Below are positions 1 to 9,003 of a DNA stretch of 62,289 nucleotides, one piece after another. Source of the DNA: Megasphaera sp. UBA1696 (GTDB lineage Bacteria > Bacillota > Negativicutes > Veillonellales > Megasphaeraceae). Location: NCBI GenBank assembly GCA_002319965.1, contig DCJQ01000026.1:1-62289 (forward strand), given 5' to 3'. Each line of letters starts with the position of its first letter. Positions within the stretch are counted from its first letter, which is position 1. The notes below the pieces were generated by a model. The model saw only the letters and a program-made list of their open reading frames with translations. It searched no databases and was not told the DNA's origin. The position numbers were made by a program, and so were the translations under genes.

Positions 1-59
1 CTCGGAAATAAAAGTCTAACTTTTTGGGGTCACATCATGGGACAGGGCCTTAGTGTATA

Positions 60-1631
60 TTATCCTAAGATTTTTTTCAAATCGGCTTCCGGCGTCGTCG
101 TCGGGGAGATGTTGAAGTTTTCAACTAAGTAGTTGAGGACGTTCGGCGAGAGGAAGGCCGGCAGTGTCGGTCCGAGGTAGATGTTTTTCAGGCCTAAGTA
201 GAGGAGGGTCAAGAGGATGCAGACGGCCTTCTGTTCGTACCACGAGAGGACTAATGTCAGGGGCAGGTCGTTGACGCCGCAGTCGAAGGCTTTCGCCAAA
301 GCGACGGCTACTTGGATAGCGCTGTATGCATCATTGCACTGGCCCATGTCCATGATGCGCGGCAAGCCGCCGATGGTGCCGAGGTCGAGGTCGTTGAAGC
401 GGTATTTGCCGCAGGCCAGGGTCAGGATGACCGTATCAGCCGGGGTCTGCTGAACGAAGTCGGTGTAGTAGTTACGGCCCGGGCGAGCGCCGTCGCAGCC
501 GCCGACGAGGAAGAAGTGTTTAATGGCACCGGCTTTGACGGCGTCGATGACTTTGTCGGCAACGGACAGAACCGTGCCGTGGCCGAAGCCCGTCGTAACC
601 GTCGTGCCGCCGTTGATGCCGGTAAAGTGCTGTTCTTCTTTATAGCCGCCGAGTTCCAGGGCTTTTTCGATGACCGGCGTGAAGTCTTTGTCTTCGCCGA
701 TATGGGTTACGCCGTCAAAGGAGACGACTTCCGTCGTGAAGACGCGGTCGATGTAGGATTTCTTGGGAGGCATGAGGCAGTTCGTCGTGAACAGGAAGGC
801 CCCGGGGACGCCGTCGAATTCTTTCTGCTGGTTCTGCCAAGCCGTGCCGAAGTTGCCTTTGAGGTGTTTGTATTTTTTCAGTTCAGGATATGCATGGGAC
901 GGGAGCATTTCGCCGTGGGTATAGACGTTGATGCCCTTGCCTTCGGTCTGCTGGAGGAGGGTTTCCATATCCTTCAGGTCGTGACCGGTGACGACGATGA
1001 ACGGTCCTTTTTCGATGGTAAGGGGAACCGTCGTCGGGACCGGAGTGCCGTAGGTCGACGTGTTGGCTTCGTCGAGGAGGGCCATGCAGGTCAAGTTGAC
1101 TTTACCCGTTTCCATGACGATGGGCAGCAGTTCGTCCATACCCCAGTCTTCGCTCAGGGCCGAGAGGCCTTTGATGAAGAAGGCACCCAATTCGTCACTG
1201 GATTTACCGAGCATCAGGGCATGATAAGCATAGGCTGCCATGCCGCGCATACCGAAGAGAATGAGCGATTTCAAGGAACGGATGTCTTCATCGGCATTCC
1301 ACAGGCCGCTCATGTCGTAGTCGTCAGCCGGAGCGGAAGAAAGGGACGCCGATTCAGCATGGACTTTGTCGATCATAACCTGGGTCGTTTCCGTATTGAA
1401 GTTGACGTTGGTAACGGTCGTGAACAGGCCTTCGAGGATGACCCGGTAGGTCTGTGCCGTCGGAACGGCCGTCTGACAGGTACGGGCGAGACCGATGAGG
1501 GCTCCAGTCAACTTGTCCTGAAGTCCGGCTTCTGCCGACGATTTCCCGCAGACACCGGCACCGCCCGTACAGCCTGTACCGAAAGCCGTCTGTTCACACT
1601 GGAAGCAAAACATCTGTTGTTCTTTTGTCAT
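60..1631 (-). CDS. hcp: Hybrid cluster protein (hydroxylamine reductase / NO-stress protein)
   Basis: A 523-residue iron-sulfur protein of the Hcp (prismane) family, cytoplasmic, which reduces hydroxylamine in vitro and is linked to nitric oxide detoxification in anaerobes. The N-terminal cluster ligands are C9, C12, C21 and C28 (spacing C-x2-C-x8-C-x6-C). Hybrid-cluster motifs follow in the usual order: TNCLMPP, GGCDGARPGRNYY and ACGKYRFN. The ATG at 1629-1631 was chosen over an in-frame ATG 48 bases upstream because a strong AGGAGG lies just before it and the family starts near the Cys motif. It is monocistronic here, divergent from the cyclophilin operon. No hcr-type reductase is adjacent. 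Confidence 0.95.
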   Translation of the reverse strand: MTKEQQMFCFQCEQTAFGTGCTGGAGVCGKSSAEAGLQDKLTGALIGLARTCQTAVPTAQTYRVILEGLFTTVTNVNFNTETTQVMIDKVHAESASLSSAPADDYDMSGLWNADEDIRSLKSLILFGMRGMAAYAYHALMLGKSSDELGAFFIKGLSALSEDWGMDELLPIVMETGKVNLTCMALLDEANTSTYGTPVPTTVPLTIEKGPFIVVTGHDLKDMETLLQQTEGKGINVYTHGEMLPSHAYPELKKYKHLKGNFGTAWQNQQKEFDGVPGAFLFTTNCLMPPKKSYIDRVFTTEVVSFDGVTHIGEDKDFTPVIEKALELGGYKEEQHFTGINGGTTVTTGFGHGTVLSVADKVIDAVKAGAIKHFFLVGGCDGARPGRNYYTDFVQQTPADTVILTLACGKYRFNDLDLGTIGGLPRIMDMGQCNDAYSAIQVAVALAKAFDCGVNDLPLTLVLSWYEQKAVCILLTLLYLGLKNIYLGPTLPAFLSPNVLNYLVENFNISPTTTPEADLKKILG

Positions 1632-1709
1632 TGAAAATACCTCCTCTATCTTTATCACAATAAAAATGAATGAATACATGAGTTATCTTGTATGTCTTCA
1701 GCTCTTATC

Positions 1710-1730
1710 GAGTATACGTAGAGTATAGCA
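1710..1730 (-). promoter_or_regulatory. Probable hcp promoter with repeated GAGTATA
   Basis: On the minus strand an extended -10 box, TGCTATACT, lies at 1722-1730. On the plus strand the heptamer GAGTATA occurs twice, at 1710-1716 and 1721-1727, exactly 11 bp apart, so one copy overlaps the -10 and the other covers the expected start of transcription. No good -35 is visible, which fits an activated or extended -10 promoter. The regulator is unknown. Confidence 0.4.
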
Positions 1731-1804
1731 GGAGACGATGTAGATTTCCGTTGCATTTACAACAAAATGAAAATTATCTTTCCTTTTGGAAACGAAAACG
1801 ATGC

Positions 1805-1833
1805 TTGCAGAATGAGGTTTTCTACGGTAATAT
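1805..1833 (+). promoter_or_regulatory. Weak candidate promoter of the cyclophilin operon
   Basis: TTGCAG at 1805-1810 and TAATAT at 1828-1833 are separated by 17 bp, ahead of the gene at 1894. Several TATAAT-like hexamers follow at about 1846-1862 and could serve instead; the region is very AT-rich, so the choice is uncertain. Confidence 0.35.
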
Positions 1834-1893
1834 AGATGTATATAATCTATATTATAATAGATTCGACAGATATGTAAATAGGAGGAATTCACG

Positions 1894-2373
1894 ATGTCAG
1901 ATAATAAAACGTATGCTGTGTTTAAAACGAATAATGGCGACTTTACGGTAGAACTCTTTGCGGAAAAAGCGCCGATTACGGTTGAAAATTTTGTAACCTT
2001 GGCTAAAGACGGATTTTATGACGGAACCATCTTCCATCGCATCATTGCCGACTTCATGATTCAGGGCGGGGACCCGACCGGTACCGGCCGCGGCGGCTCG
2101 AAACAGACCATTCCCGACGAATTCGGTGAAGGTCTCGATTTCAGCCAGCCCGGTATCTTAGCGATGGCCAATGCCGGCCCCAATACAGGGAGCTCTCAGT
2201 TCTTTGTCACCGTCGTGCCGACGCCGTGGCTCCAGAATCATCATTCTATCTTCGGCAAAGTCGTCAAGAACTACGACGTCGTCGAAAAAATCAGCGGCGT
2301 TCAGACGGATTTCTCCGATAAACCCCTCGAAGATGTCGTCTTGAATACCGTTGAAATCACGACTGAAGCGTAA
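1894..2373 (+). CDS. Cyclophilin-type peptidyl-prolyl cis-trans isomerase
   Basis: A 159-residue single-domain cyclophilin that catalyses proline isomerisation during protein folding. The core is intact: FHRIIADFMIQGGDP carries the catalytic Arg and the substrate pocket, and NTGSSQFFVT follows. There is no signal peptide, so it should be cytoplasmic. AGGAGG lies 8-13 bases before the ATG. It is the first gene of a compact operon: the next gene starts 6 bases after its stop, and the two after that overlap their predecessors. Confidence 0.95.
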   Translation: MSDNKTYAVFKTNNGDFTVELFAEKAPITVENFVTLAKDGFYDGTIFHRIIADFMIQGGDPTGTGRGGSKQTIPDEFGEGLDFSQPGILAMANAGPNTGSSQFFVTVVPTPWLQNHHSIFGKVVKNYDVVEKISGVQTDFSDKPLEDVVLNTVEITTEA

Positions 2374-2379
2374 GGCTTC

Positions 2380-2658
2380 ATGATTTATTATACGTATATG
2401 GTGCGCTGTGCCGACCAGTCGTTATACACCGGCTGGACCCTCGATGTATCTAAAAGGGTGGCCGCGCACAATGATGGCAGAGGGGCTAAGTATACCCGTT
2501 CCCGTCGACCTGTGACCCTGGCTTGGTGCCAGGGTTTTCCTACAAAACACGAAGCCATGCATTGGGAATGGGAAATCAAGCAGTGGTCGAAAGACAAAAA
2601 AGAGCAGCTCTGCCGTAACCAGATTTCGGTTTGTCCTAAGGGAGATGACTTCTTATGA
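2380..2658 (+). CDS. GIY-YIG domain protein (YhbQ/UPF0213-like)
   Basis: A 92-residue GIY-YIG fold protein of the small stand-alone class. The YYTYMVRCADQSLYTG start is the family signature (the paired Y...Y-G motif); R26 and the downstream Glu in AMHWEWEIKQW match the nuclease active-site layout. Family members are probable DNA-structure nucleases, but their biological role is poorly defined. Its stop codon overlaps the start of the M48 protease by four bases (ATGA), so the two are translationally coupled. An internal ATG six codons in would remove the GIY motif and was rejected. Confidence 0.85.
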   Translation: MIYYTYMVRCADQSLYTGWTLDVSKRVAAHNDGRGAKYTRSRRPVTLAWCQGFPTKHEAMHWEWEIKQWSKDKKEQLCRNQISVCPKGDDFL

Positions 2659-3890
2659 ATCGATGGAAAAAATGGCTGACGACGATGGTGGCCGGATTTA
2701 CACTCTGTGTGGCTCCGGTAGCCGCTGTTTCTGCTGCTTCGGCAGCTCAGATCCTGCTTTACGGAGCAGCGTCCATGGCTATGGCTCGTCAGCAGCTGAT
2801 GAAAATGGATGATCAGAATCAGAAACAGATGCTGGCCAGTACCCAGGCGAAGACCGGTGTTCTTGACGATGAAGCCTACAGCCGGCGCGTGGAAACGATT
2901 CAGCGAAACCTTGTCGCTACGGGACTCGTTAAGCGAAATTACGACGTATACGTCAATCCTTCGAAGGAACTCAATGCGTTTGAAACAGTGGGCGGCGTCA
3001 TTTCGATTAACCGTGGGATGGTCGAGGCTTTAAATGATGATGAACTGGCCTTTACTCTCAGCCATGAAATGCAGCACGGTGAAAAACGTCATGCCGTAAA
3101 CGGCGTCTTGAAGAGTATCGGTATCGCGACCTTGGTCGACGTAGCCCTCGGCGGCAATGCCAACGTTCTCGATATACTGCTTGGCAGTGTAGCTGTCAAC
3201 TATATCGATAATGAAGTCGTTACCATGGACCAAGAAAAACAGGCTGATGAAACGGGCTTCAATATTATCAAGAACACGGCTTATAATGTCGGTGGAGCAG
3301 CCTCGTCTATGCAGTACGTTTACGAACAGTATGGCGATTTGTGGCAGGAAGGGTTTAAACGAGTCATCAGCCCGAACAACCATCCCCAGATGTCGAGCCG
3401 TATTCAAAAATTAGCCGGCCGCATGAGCCAGTGGTCCGGAAACCACGTCCAAGTCGGCGGCAATACGGTCTATGTCAATGCGCAGCCTGTCGTGACGCCG
3501 GCTGCTATGGGCGATTATTCGTCGCGCCGCCGGGCCTTCCTCGTGGCCGGTAATTTGGCACGGTCTTTCCACGACGTCTATGGCGAAGCGCCGAAAGACA
3601 ACAAAGTGCTGACGGAAACTGTCAATAAAAAAGATCCGTCCTGGAACATCAGTACCCGGGGTGATGAACTCTACCTGAACGGCCAGTATATCATGACCGG
3701 AGCTGCCGGTGACAGCGTTACGCGTATTGCCGACAACTTGCAGCGAGCCGTTGACAGCAAGTCGGCGATGCTGAGCAAGGGCGATATTCAGCAGAAAGAT
3801 AAAGAATGGACACAGAAGTACGGGTATAAAGCTACGAAGGAAAAAGCTGCCGCCAAGGAAAATCAAGTAAAGAAGGATAAAGATGCATAA
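2655..3890 (+). CDS. M48 family zinc metalloprotease, exported
   Basis: A 411-residue protease of the M48 (Ste24/HtpX/BepA-like) family. An N-terminal signal peptide (basic start, hydrophobic run, AxA near residue 30) sends it across the membrane. The zinc motif HEMQH is at H137-H141, and the third ligand is likely the Glu of QEKQADETGF. The family acts in envelope protein quality control in diderm bacteria. The C-terminal region after about residue 280 has no clear motif and ends in a Lys-rich tail. It overlaps the preceding gene by 4 bases and the following hydrolase by 8. Confidence 0.9.
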   Translation: MNRWKKWLTTMVAGFTLCVAPVAAVSAASAAQILLYGAASMAMARQQLMKMDDQNQKQMLASTQAKTGVLDDEAYSRRVETIQRNLVATGLVKRNYDVYVNPSKELNAFETVGGVISINRGMVEALNDDELAFTLSHEMQHGEKRHAVNGVLKSIGIATLVDVALGGNANVLDILLGSVAVNYIDNEVVTMDQEKQADETGFNIIKNTAYNVGGAASSMQYVYEQYGDLWQEGFKRVISPNNHPQMSSRIQKLAGRMSQWSGNHVQVGGNTVYVNAQPVVTPAAMGDYSSRRRAFLVAGNLARSFHDVYGEAPKDNKVLTETVNKKDPSWNISTRGDELYLNGQYIMTGAAGDSVTRIADNLQRAVDSKSAMLSKGDIQQKDKEWTQKYGYKATKEKAAAKENQVKKDKDA

Positions 3891-5286
3891 GCAGATTGCC
3901 TGTGTCGTGGCCCTCATGGCCTTGACCCTGGGTGTCGGTATCTTTGCCGGAGCTCGTCAATCGACGCACTCCCCCGGAGTGGATATGATTTTGGAACAAG
4001 CTCGGCAGCGAGCCATGACGGATAATGAAGAGATGCCGGTTCTTCAGGAAAAGCCCCGGGTTACCCTGCACTATCCGCAGTCGAATCCGGCCGCCGGTCA
4101 TCCGATCCTTCGCTGGAGCCGCGTTGACGGTGCCGTTATGTATGATGTACAGATCTTGAAAAAAGACGGCGATGCCGATGCGGGAGCGACGGCCTATGAG
4201 CCCTTCATGGAGGAGCAGCGGGCCTATACGACGGGGTTAGAATTGAAGCTGCCCGATACCTTCTTTGGTCCTGCCTTTTACTGGCGTGTGCGTGGCCTTG
4301 ACCTCAAAGGACGCCCGGTCAGTGAATTTTCTGATATTGAAGAAACCTATGTCGATATTTTTAAATCGGTGAAGGAAAAGCCGACGCCCTTGTCTTTTTT
4401 CAATCAAGGGCCCGGTCAGTGGCTGCTCTATCCGGTGTATGATTGGATTGCTGTCCCCGGTGCCAAGTCCTACGAAGTAGAAGTCCTCGATGGGGCTCCG
4501 GAAAATCCCAACGGAACGAGGCCTTCCATCCACCGCATCGATGTCTACCATCCGGAATATTCCCAGCAGTATGACCAAAAGGCTCGCTGGGGCGATAAGC
4601 CTTTTTATTGGCGCGTTCGAGCCTTAGATGAGGATGGGAACGCCATCGGCGGCTATTCCGATGCCGTACCTTTCGAGCTGAGCCCCAAGACCGAAGCCGG
4701 GGAAGTCGCTGTTTTCGGCGACAGTATCAGTCACGGCGGCGGCAGTGTTTCCTACTCGCCGACGGATTGGGAATTCAGCTACGCTTCATACCTGCGCTTT
4801 CCGACGATAAATTTGTCTCAAAGCGGCGATACGAGTGCCATGGCTGCCGAACGATTTGAAAAAGATGTCCTGCCATTCAAGCCGTCGTACGTGCTGGTTC
4901 TCGTCGGCTCGAACAGTCTGCGGGCCGGCGTCCCGTCATGGGAAGTCATCGGCGATCTCCGGTCGATTAAAAAACAAGCCCTGGAGAACGGAATAAAACC
5001 GGTATTCCTGACGATTCCGCCCCTCAATCCGGAAAATATCAAGGCCGCCTTCGACCAGGATACGACCGACGATTGGCGGCGATCCATTGCCGAGGTCAAC
5101 GATTATATCGATACTCAGGTTCACATCGATATCGTACCCGGTATGGCCGATGAAGACGGCGAACTCAAGACCGAGCTGGCCTTAGACGGACTTCATCTGG
5201 ATCCGCCGGGAAAAGAACTGATGGCCCAGGCCATTAACGATGCTTGGGATGATATTACAGCCCTTCCTGACAGTGCCTGGGAATAG
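3883..5286 (+). CDS. SGNH/GDSL hydrolase with N-terminal Ig-like repeats, exported
   Basis: A 467-residue protein with a signal peptide or anchor at residues 1-20. Two fibronectin-like segments cover about residues 70-260 (each with the FYWRVRALD-type strand). A C-terminal SGNH esterase domain carries the nucleophile in GDS (S281), a VGSN block III and the D435-x-x-H438 catalytic pair. Members deacylate or de-esterify lipids, sugars or cell-wall polymers; the substrate cannot be read from the sequence. It is the last gene of the operon and overlaps the M48 gene by 8 bases, suggesting a joint envelope role. Confidence 0.85.
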   Translation: MHKQIACVVALMALTLGVGIFAGARQSTHSPGVDMILEQARQRAMTDNEEMPVLQEKPRVTLHYPQSNPAAGHPILRWSRVDGAVMYDVQILKKDGDADAGATAYEPFMEEQRAYTTGLELKLPDTFFGPAFYWRVRGLDLKGRPVSEFSDIEETYVDIFKSVKEKPTPLSFFNQGPGQWLLYPVYDWIAVPGAKSYEVEVLDGAPENPNGTRPSIHRIDVYHPEYSQQYDQKARWGDKPFYWRVRALDEDGNAIGGYSDAVPFELSPKTEAGEVAVFGDSISHGGGSVSYSPTDWEFSYASYLRFPTINLSQSGDTSAMAAERFEKDVLPFKPSYVLVLVGSNSLRAGVPSWEVIGDLRSIKKQALENGIKPVFLTIPPLNPENIKAAFDQDTTDDWRRSIAEVNDYIDTQVHIDIVPGMADEDGELKTELALDGLHLDPPGKELMAQAINDAWDDITALPDSAWE

Positions 5287-5309
5287 GCTGATGAGCTTTA
5301 CGTATGACA

Positions 5310-5346
5310 GAACGCCCTGCCGTAATACGGCAGGGCGTTCTTTTAT
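5310..5346. terminator. Bidirectional intrinsic terminator
   Basis: A perfect 13-bp stem (5310-5322 with 5328-5340) around a 5-base loop, with T-rich DNA on the right flank. It lies between the convergent SGNH hydrolase and SorC-type regulator and can stop both. Confidence 0.9.
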
Positions 5347-6287
5347 TCTGACAATAATTTTTTTGCGGTGAACTGGTCCGTAATGAGGACGTTGGCATAG
5401 CCGCCTTTTAAGGCTGCTCGGATACTGGCTATTTTTCCATCGCCGCCGGAAAGTAAGATGCTGTATTCTTTATGACGCAGGTCATCCAGGTCGATTCCGA
5501 CGGTGCGGTCATTCAATTCCTGACTGGAAATGTTTCCGTCCTTGTCGAAGAAGCGGGAACAAATGTCGCCGACGGCGTGGGTTTTTAAATAGTTCTTTTC
5601 CTGTGAATCGGCATACCCCAGGCGGAAGAAAAGGGCGGTGTCACGGACGGTACCGACGCTGAAGATGGCGATGTTGGCATTGCGGCCGAGTTCCAGGACG
5701 CGCTTGATATGGCGGTCGCGGTAGACCATTTCCTTGACTTCCTTAGAATCAAATAAGACCGGAAGGGGGAGATATTGGGCAATGGTACTGTAATTGCTGG
5801 CGAATTTCCCCAGTATTTCATTGGCATAGGTTTCGCTCGTCGATAAGGTGATACCCCCTTCGAGCTGGACGATTTGGGCGCCCTTTAAGGGGTGGGGAAT
5901 GAGTTGATGGGACAGGTTGTTCAGCGTTGTTCCCCAGCCGACGCCGATGATGTCGCCGTCTTGAATGATGTCATTGACATAGGCGGCGCCGCGCTGACCG
6001 ATGTATTTTTTTATTTCTTCTTCATCTTCAATGGGAGCGTTGGCGATGCAGACATCGCGCAGGCCGTAGGCAGCGGCTACTTTTTGCGCCAACTGGCTCT
6101 GGTCTTCGATGGGGTCGAAGATTTCGATGCGTACAAAGCCTTTGTCCTTGGCATATTGCAGGAGCCTCGAAACCGACGGGCGGGACAATTTCATTTCCTT
6201 GGCGATATCGACTTGACTGAAATTGGACTGATAGTATAATTTGGCGGCACTGATGGCCAGTTTATTCTTATCGTGCTGCATAGGCAT
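5343..6287 (-). CDS. SorC/DeoR-type sugar-binding transcriptional regulator, probably of the glycerol genes
   Basis: A 314-residue regulator: N-terminal HTH (FSQVDIAKEMKLSRPSVSRLL, about residues 19-40) followed by the SorC sugar-phosphate sensing domain (GVGWGTTLNNL, QLEGG). Such proteins bind phosphorylated sugars as effectors; glycerol 3-phosphate is a fair guess here because the gene is divergent from glpK. ATG is also available at codon 3, with a better distance to GAGG; the longer form is given. It probably reads the repeat shared by the two downstream glycerol promoters, which is inference. Confidence 0.85.
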   Translation of the reverse strand: MPMQHDKNKLAISAAKLYYQSNFSQVDIAKEMKLSRPSVSRLLQYAKDKGFVRIEIFDPIEDQSQLAQKVAAAYGLRDVCIANAPIEDEEEIKKYIGQRGAAYVNDIIQDGDIIGVGWGTTLNNLSHQLIPHPLKGAQIVQLEGGITLSTSETYANEILGKFASNYSTIAQYLPLPVLFDSKEVKEMVYRDRHIKRVLELGRNANIAIFSVGTVRDTALFFRLGYADSQEKNYLKTHAVGDICSRFFDKDGNISSQELNDRTVGIDLDDLRHKEYSILLSGGDGKIASIRAALKGGYANVLITDQFTAKKLLSE

Positions 6288-6355
6288 TCATCCTCGATAT
6301 GGTGCTTCTAAAAACACGGCTGTCAAAACAGAAGTCGTACAATAAGGTTCTCTTT

Positions 6356-6385
6356 ATTATCGCATTTTTAGCGGTCCTTTTGCAA
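6356..6385 (-). promoter_or_regulatory. Promoter of the SorC-type regulator
   Basis: On the minus strand TTGCAA (6380-6385) and GATAAT (6356-6361) are 18 bp apart and point at the regulator gene. Confidence 0.5.
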
Positions 6386-6470
6386 GGTAAAAGGGTAGAA
6401 TAAAAAAGAGACTGCCGTTATATACCTTATATCTTGCATAAAAAACATGACTTTACAAAGACTATACAAG

Positions 6471-6522
6471 AATTGAAAATATGTGAAAATACAATTGAAA
6501 ATAATTACAAGAGATGTATAAT
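6471..6522 (+). promoter_or_regulatory. glpKF promoter with spaced direct repeat
   Basis: TTGAAA (6495-6500) and TATAAT (6517-6522) with a 16-bp spacer. AATTGAAAAT occurs at 6471-6480 and again at 6493-6502, 22 bp apart (about two helical turns), the second copy overlapping the -35. The same layout recurs at the glpA-like promoter (9004-9035), making this the probable operator of the adjacent SorC-type regulator. Confidence 0.7.
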
Positions 6523-6595
6523 GAGAACAGGTAAAGCATTATATGCAATAAGCGAAAGAAAACACAGATGTTATGTATGGAAGGAGAAATGTATT

Positions 6596-8101
6596 ATGCA
6601 AGACAAGCAGTATGTAATGGCTCTTGACGCCGGCACGACGAGTAATCGCGCAATTATTTTTGACAATGAATCGCATATCGTCAGTGTCAGCCAAAAAGAA
6701 TTTACCCAGTATTTCCCAAAGCCGGGCTGGGTTGAACACGATGCCAATGAAATTTATCACACCATGCTTGAAGTTATGCGGGAAGCTTTGGCCCAGTCGA
6801 ATCTGACGGCCAATGAAATTTCAGCTATCGGGATTACCAACCAGCGTGAAACGGCCGTCGTCTGGGATAAAAAGACGGGTGACCCGGTGTACAATGCCAT
6901 CGTTTGGCAGTCCCGTCAGACGGCGGAAATCTGTGAAGACTTGAAAGCTCGCGGCTTGGTCGATGAATTTCGTGAAAAGACGGGACTGGTCATCGATGCT
7001 TATTTCTCAGGCACCAAGGTAAAATGGATTCTCGACAACGTAGAAGGGGCCAGAGAAAAGGCGGAAAAGGGCGATCTCCTCTTTGGGACCATTGACTGCT
7101 GGCTCGTTTGGAAGCTGACCGGCGGCAAGGTTCACATTACGGACTATTCCAACGCGTCTCGTACACTTATGTTCAATATCAAAGAACTAAAGTGGGATGA
7201 CCAACTGCTTGAATATTTAACCGTTCCGAAGTCGATGCTGCCGGAAGTTCGTCCGTCGAGCGATATTTATGGGTGGACAGAACCGTCTATCCTTGGCGGC
7301 ATGGTCAACATTGCCGGTATTGCCGGTGACCAGCAGGCGGCTCTCTTCGGCCAGACCTGTTTCGAACCGGGCATGGCTAAGAATACCTACGGGACGGGCT
7401 GCTTCATGCTGATGAATACGGGGACGACGCCCATTCCTTCTAAAAACGGCTTGGTTACGACCATTGCCTGGGGCCTTGACGGCAAAGTAGAATATGCTCT
7501 TGAAGGGTCTATCTTCGTAGCCGGTTCTGCAATCCAGTGGCTTCGTGACGGACTGCGTCTCATCGATACGGCTCCCGATTCGGAATGGGTTGCCAAACGG
7601 GTTCCCGATTCGGATGGCGTCTATGTCGTTCCGGCCTTCGTCGGCCTGGGCGCTCCGTACTGGGATATGGATGCCCGCGGCCTTATCATCGGTATTACAC
7701 GGGGAACGAAAAAATCTCATATCGTCCGGGCTACCCTCGATTCCATGGCTTATCAGACAAAAGATGTCCTCGGCGCTATGGAAGCCGATTCGGGGATCAA
7801 ACTGGCCGCTTTAAAGGTCGATGGCGGCGCCGTTGCCAACAATATGCTCATGCAGTTCCAGGCCGATATCCTCGGCGTTCCCGTCGACAGACCGCAGGTC
7901 ATTGAAACGACGGCTCTCGGTGCGGCCTACTTGGCAGGCCTGGCTGTCGGTGTTTGGGATTCGAAAGAAGACTTGGTATCGAGCTGGAAACTTCAGAATC
8001 GCTTTGAACCGACGATGGATCCTGAAAAATCAAGTACCTATTATAAAGGCTGGCGCAAAGCGGTCAAACACGCAATGCATTGGCTGAGTGACGAAGACTG
8101 A
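6596..8101 (+). CDS. glpK: Glycerol kinase
   Basis: A 501-residue FGGY-family kinase that makes glycerol 3-phosphate from glycerol and ATP. ALDAGTTSNRAI is the N-terminal phosphate-binding loop; GTIDCWLVWKLTGG and the GDQQAALFGQ/GTGCFMLMNTG blocks are characteristic of glycerol kinase. Length matches the family. The open frame runs 54 codons further upstream, but the ATG at 6596 has AAGGAG in the right place and the upstream part covers the promoter. It is followed 17 bases later by glpF, giving a glycerol uptake-and-trapping unit. Confidence 0.96.
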   Translation: MQDKQYVMALDAGTTSNRAIIFDNESHIVSVSQKEFTQYFPKPGWVEHDANEIYHTMLEVMREALAQSNLTANEISAIGITNQRETAVVWDKKTGDPVYNAIVWQSRQTAEICEDLKARGLVDEFREKTGLVIDAYFSGTKVKWILDNVEGAREKAEKGDLLFGTIDCWLVWKLTGGKVHITDYSNASRTLMFNIKELKWDDQLLEYLTVPKSMLPEVRPSSDIYGWTEPSILGGMVNIAGIAGDQQAALFGQTCFEPGMAKNTYGTGCFMLMNTGTTPIPSKNGLVTTIAWGLDGKVEYALEGSIFVAGSAIQWLRDGLRLIDTAPDSEWVAKRVPDSDGVYVVPAFVGLGAPYWDMDARGLIIGITRGTKKSHIVRATLDSMAYQTKDVLGAMEADSGIKLAALKVDGGAVANNMLMQFQADILGVPVDRPQVIETTALGAAYLAGLAVGVWDSKEDLVSSWKLQNRFEPTMDPEKSSTYYKGWRKAVKHAMHWLSDED

Positions 8102-8118
8102 TAAAGAGGTGCATAGCT

Positions 8119-8850
8119 ATGATATACGATAACTTACTCGGTGAATTTATTGGAACGATGGTCCTCATCGTTTTTGGGGGCGGTGTCTGTGCCTGCAATA
8201 CCTTGGCTAAATCGAAGGGCCAGGGCGGCGGCTGGATTTGTATTACGACGGCATGGGGATTTGCCGTCATGCTCGGCGTTTTTACGGCTACGACGCTGGG
8301 GGCACCGCAGGGTGACCTGAATCCTGCCGTTACCTTAGGGAAAACCATGATCGGCATCTACTCGGTACCGCAGTTTATCGTTACCTCTATCGTTCAGATC
8401 CTGGGCGGCAGCCTCGGTGCGGCTATCGTTTGGTTGGCTTACTTGCCCCATTGGGCTGAAACGGAAGACAAGGCTGCGAAGCTTGGTATTTTCTGCACGG
8501 CTCCGGCCATTCGGAACTATCCGGCCAACTTCCTTTGCGAATTTATCGCTTCCTTCTTCTTGATGTTCGTCATTTGGATGATCTTTTCCCCGGCTGTCGG
8601 CAAGATTCCGGCCGGCCTCGGGCCCTATATCGTAGGTGTACTCATCTGGGCTTTGGGTATGAGCCTTGGCGGTCCTACGGGGTATGCGATGAACCCCGCC
8701 CGTGACCTCGGTCCTCGTTTGGCCCATGCCATTCTGCCGATTGCCGGTAAGGGCGGTTCCGATTGGGGTTACGCTTGGGTTCCTGTCGTCGCTCCGATGG
8801 TCGGTGCCTTCGCTGCCTACGTCGTTGCGGCTGCGCTGCACGTATTTTAA
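8119..8850 (+). CDS. glpF: Glycerol uptake facilitator (aquaglyceroporin)
   Basis: A 243-residue inner-membrane channel of the MIP family. Both NPA loops are present (LNPAVTLGK and MNPARDLGPR); the Asp after the second NPAR is the hallmark of glycerol-conducting members rather than water channels. Six hydrophobic segments are readable. It lies immediately after glpK in the same operon and is closed by a strong terminator. Confidence 0.95.
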   Translation: MIYDNLLGEFIGTMVLIVFGGGVCACNTLAKSKGQGGGWICITTAWGFAVMLGVFTATTLGAPQGDLNPAVTLGKTMIGIYSVPQFIVTSIVQILGGSLGAAIVWLAYLPHWAETEDKAAKLGIFCTAPAIRNYPANFLCEFIASFFLMFVIWMIFSPAVGKIPAGLGPYIVGVLIWALGMSLGGPTGYAMNPARDLGPRLAHAILPIAGKGGSDWGYAWVPVVAPMVGAFAAYVVAAALHVF

Positions 8851-8870
8851 TTTCATGAAAGTCATTTCGG

Positions 8871-8903
8871 TTATGGGGACTCGCTGTGAGTCCCCATAAT
8901 TTT
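8871..8903 (+). terminator. Intrinsic terminator of glpKF
   Basis: A 12-bp stem (8871-8882 with 8888-8899), 5-base loop, followed by a T-run, 20 bases after the glpF stop. Confidence 0.9.
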
Positions 8904-9003
8904 AAGATTTTACAAAGTTTCTATTTAATATGAAATTAATTTCTGAAAGGAAAAACATATATCATGGCTTATTTTTCGGCTATGATAAATTAGCATCACC
9001 CTA

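Noticed and set aside
312..1634. Long open frame on the strand opposite hcp (440 residues)
   Set aside because: It is a shadow of a highly conserved enzyme gene; the translation is a low-complexity F/D/V/G-rich series typical of antisense frames and it has no ribosome site.
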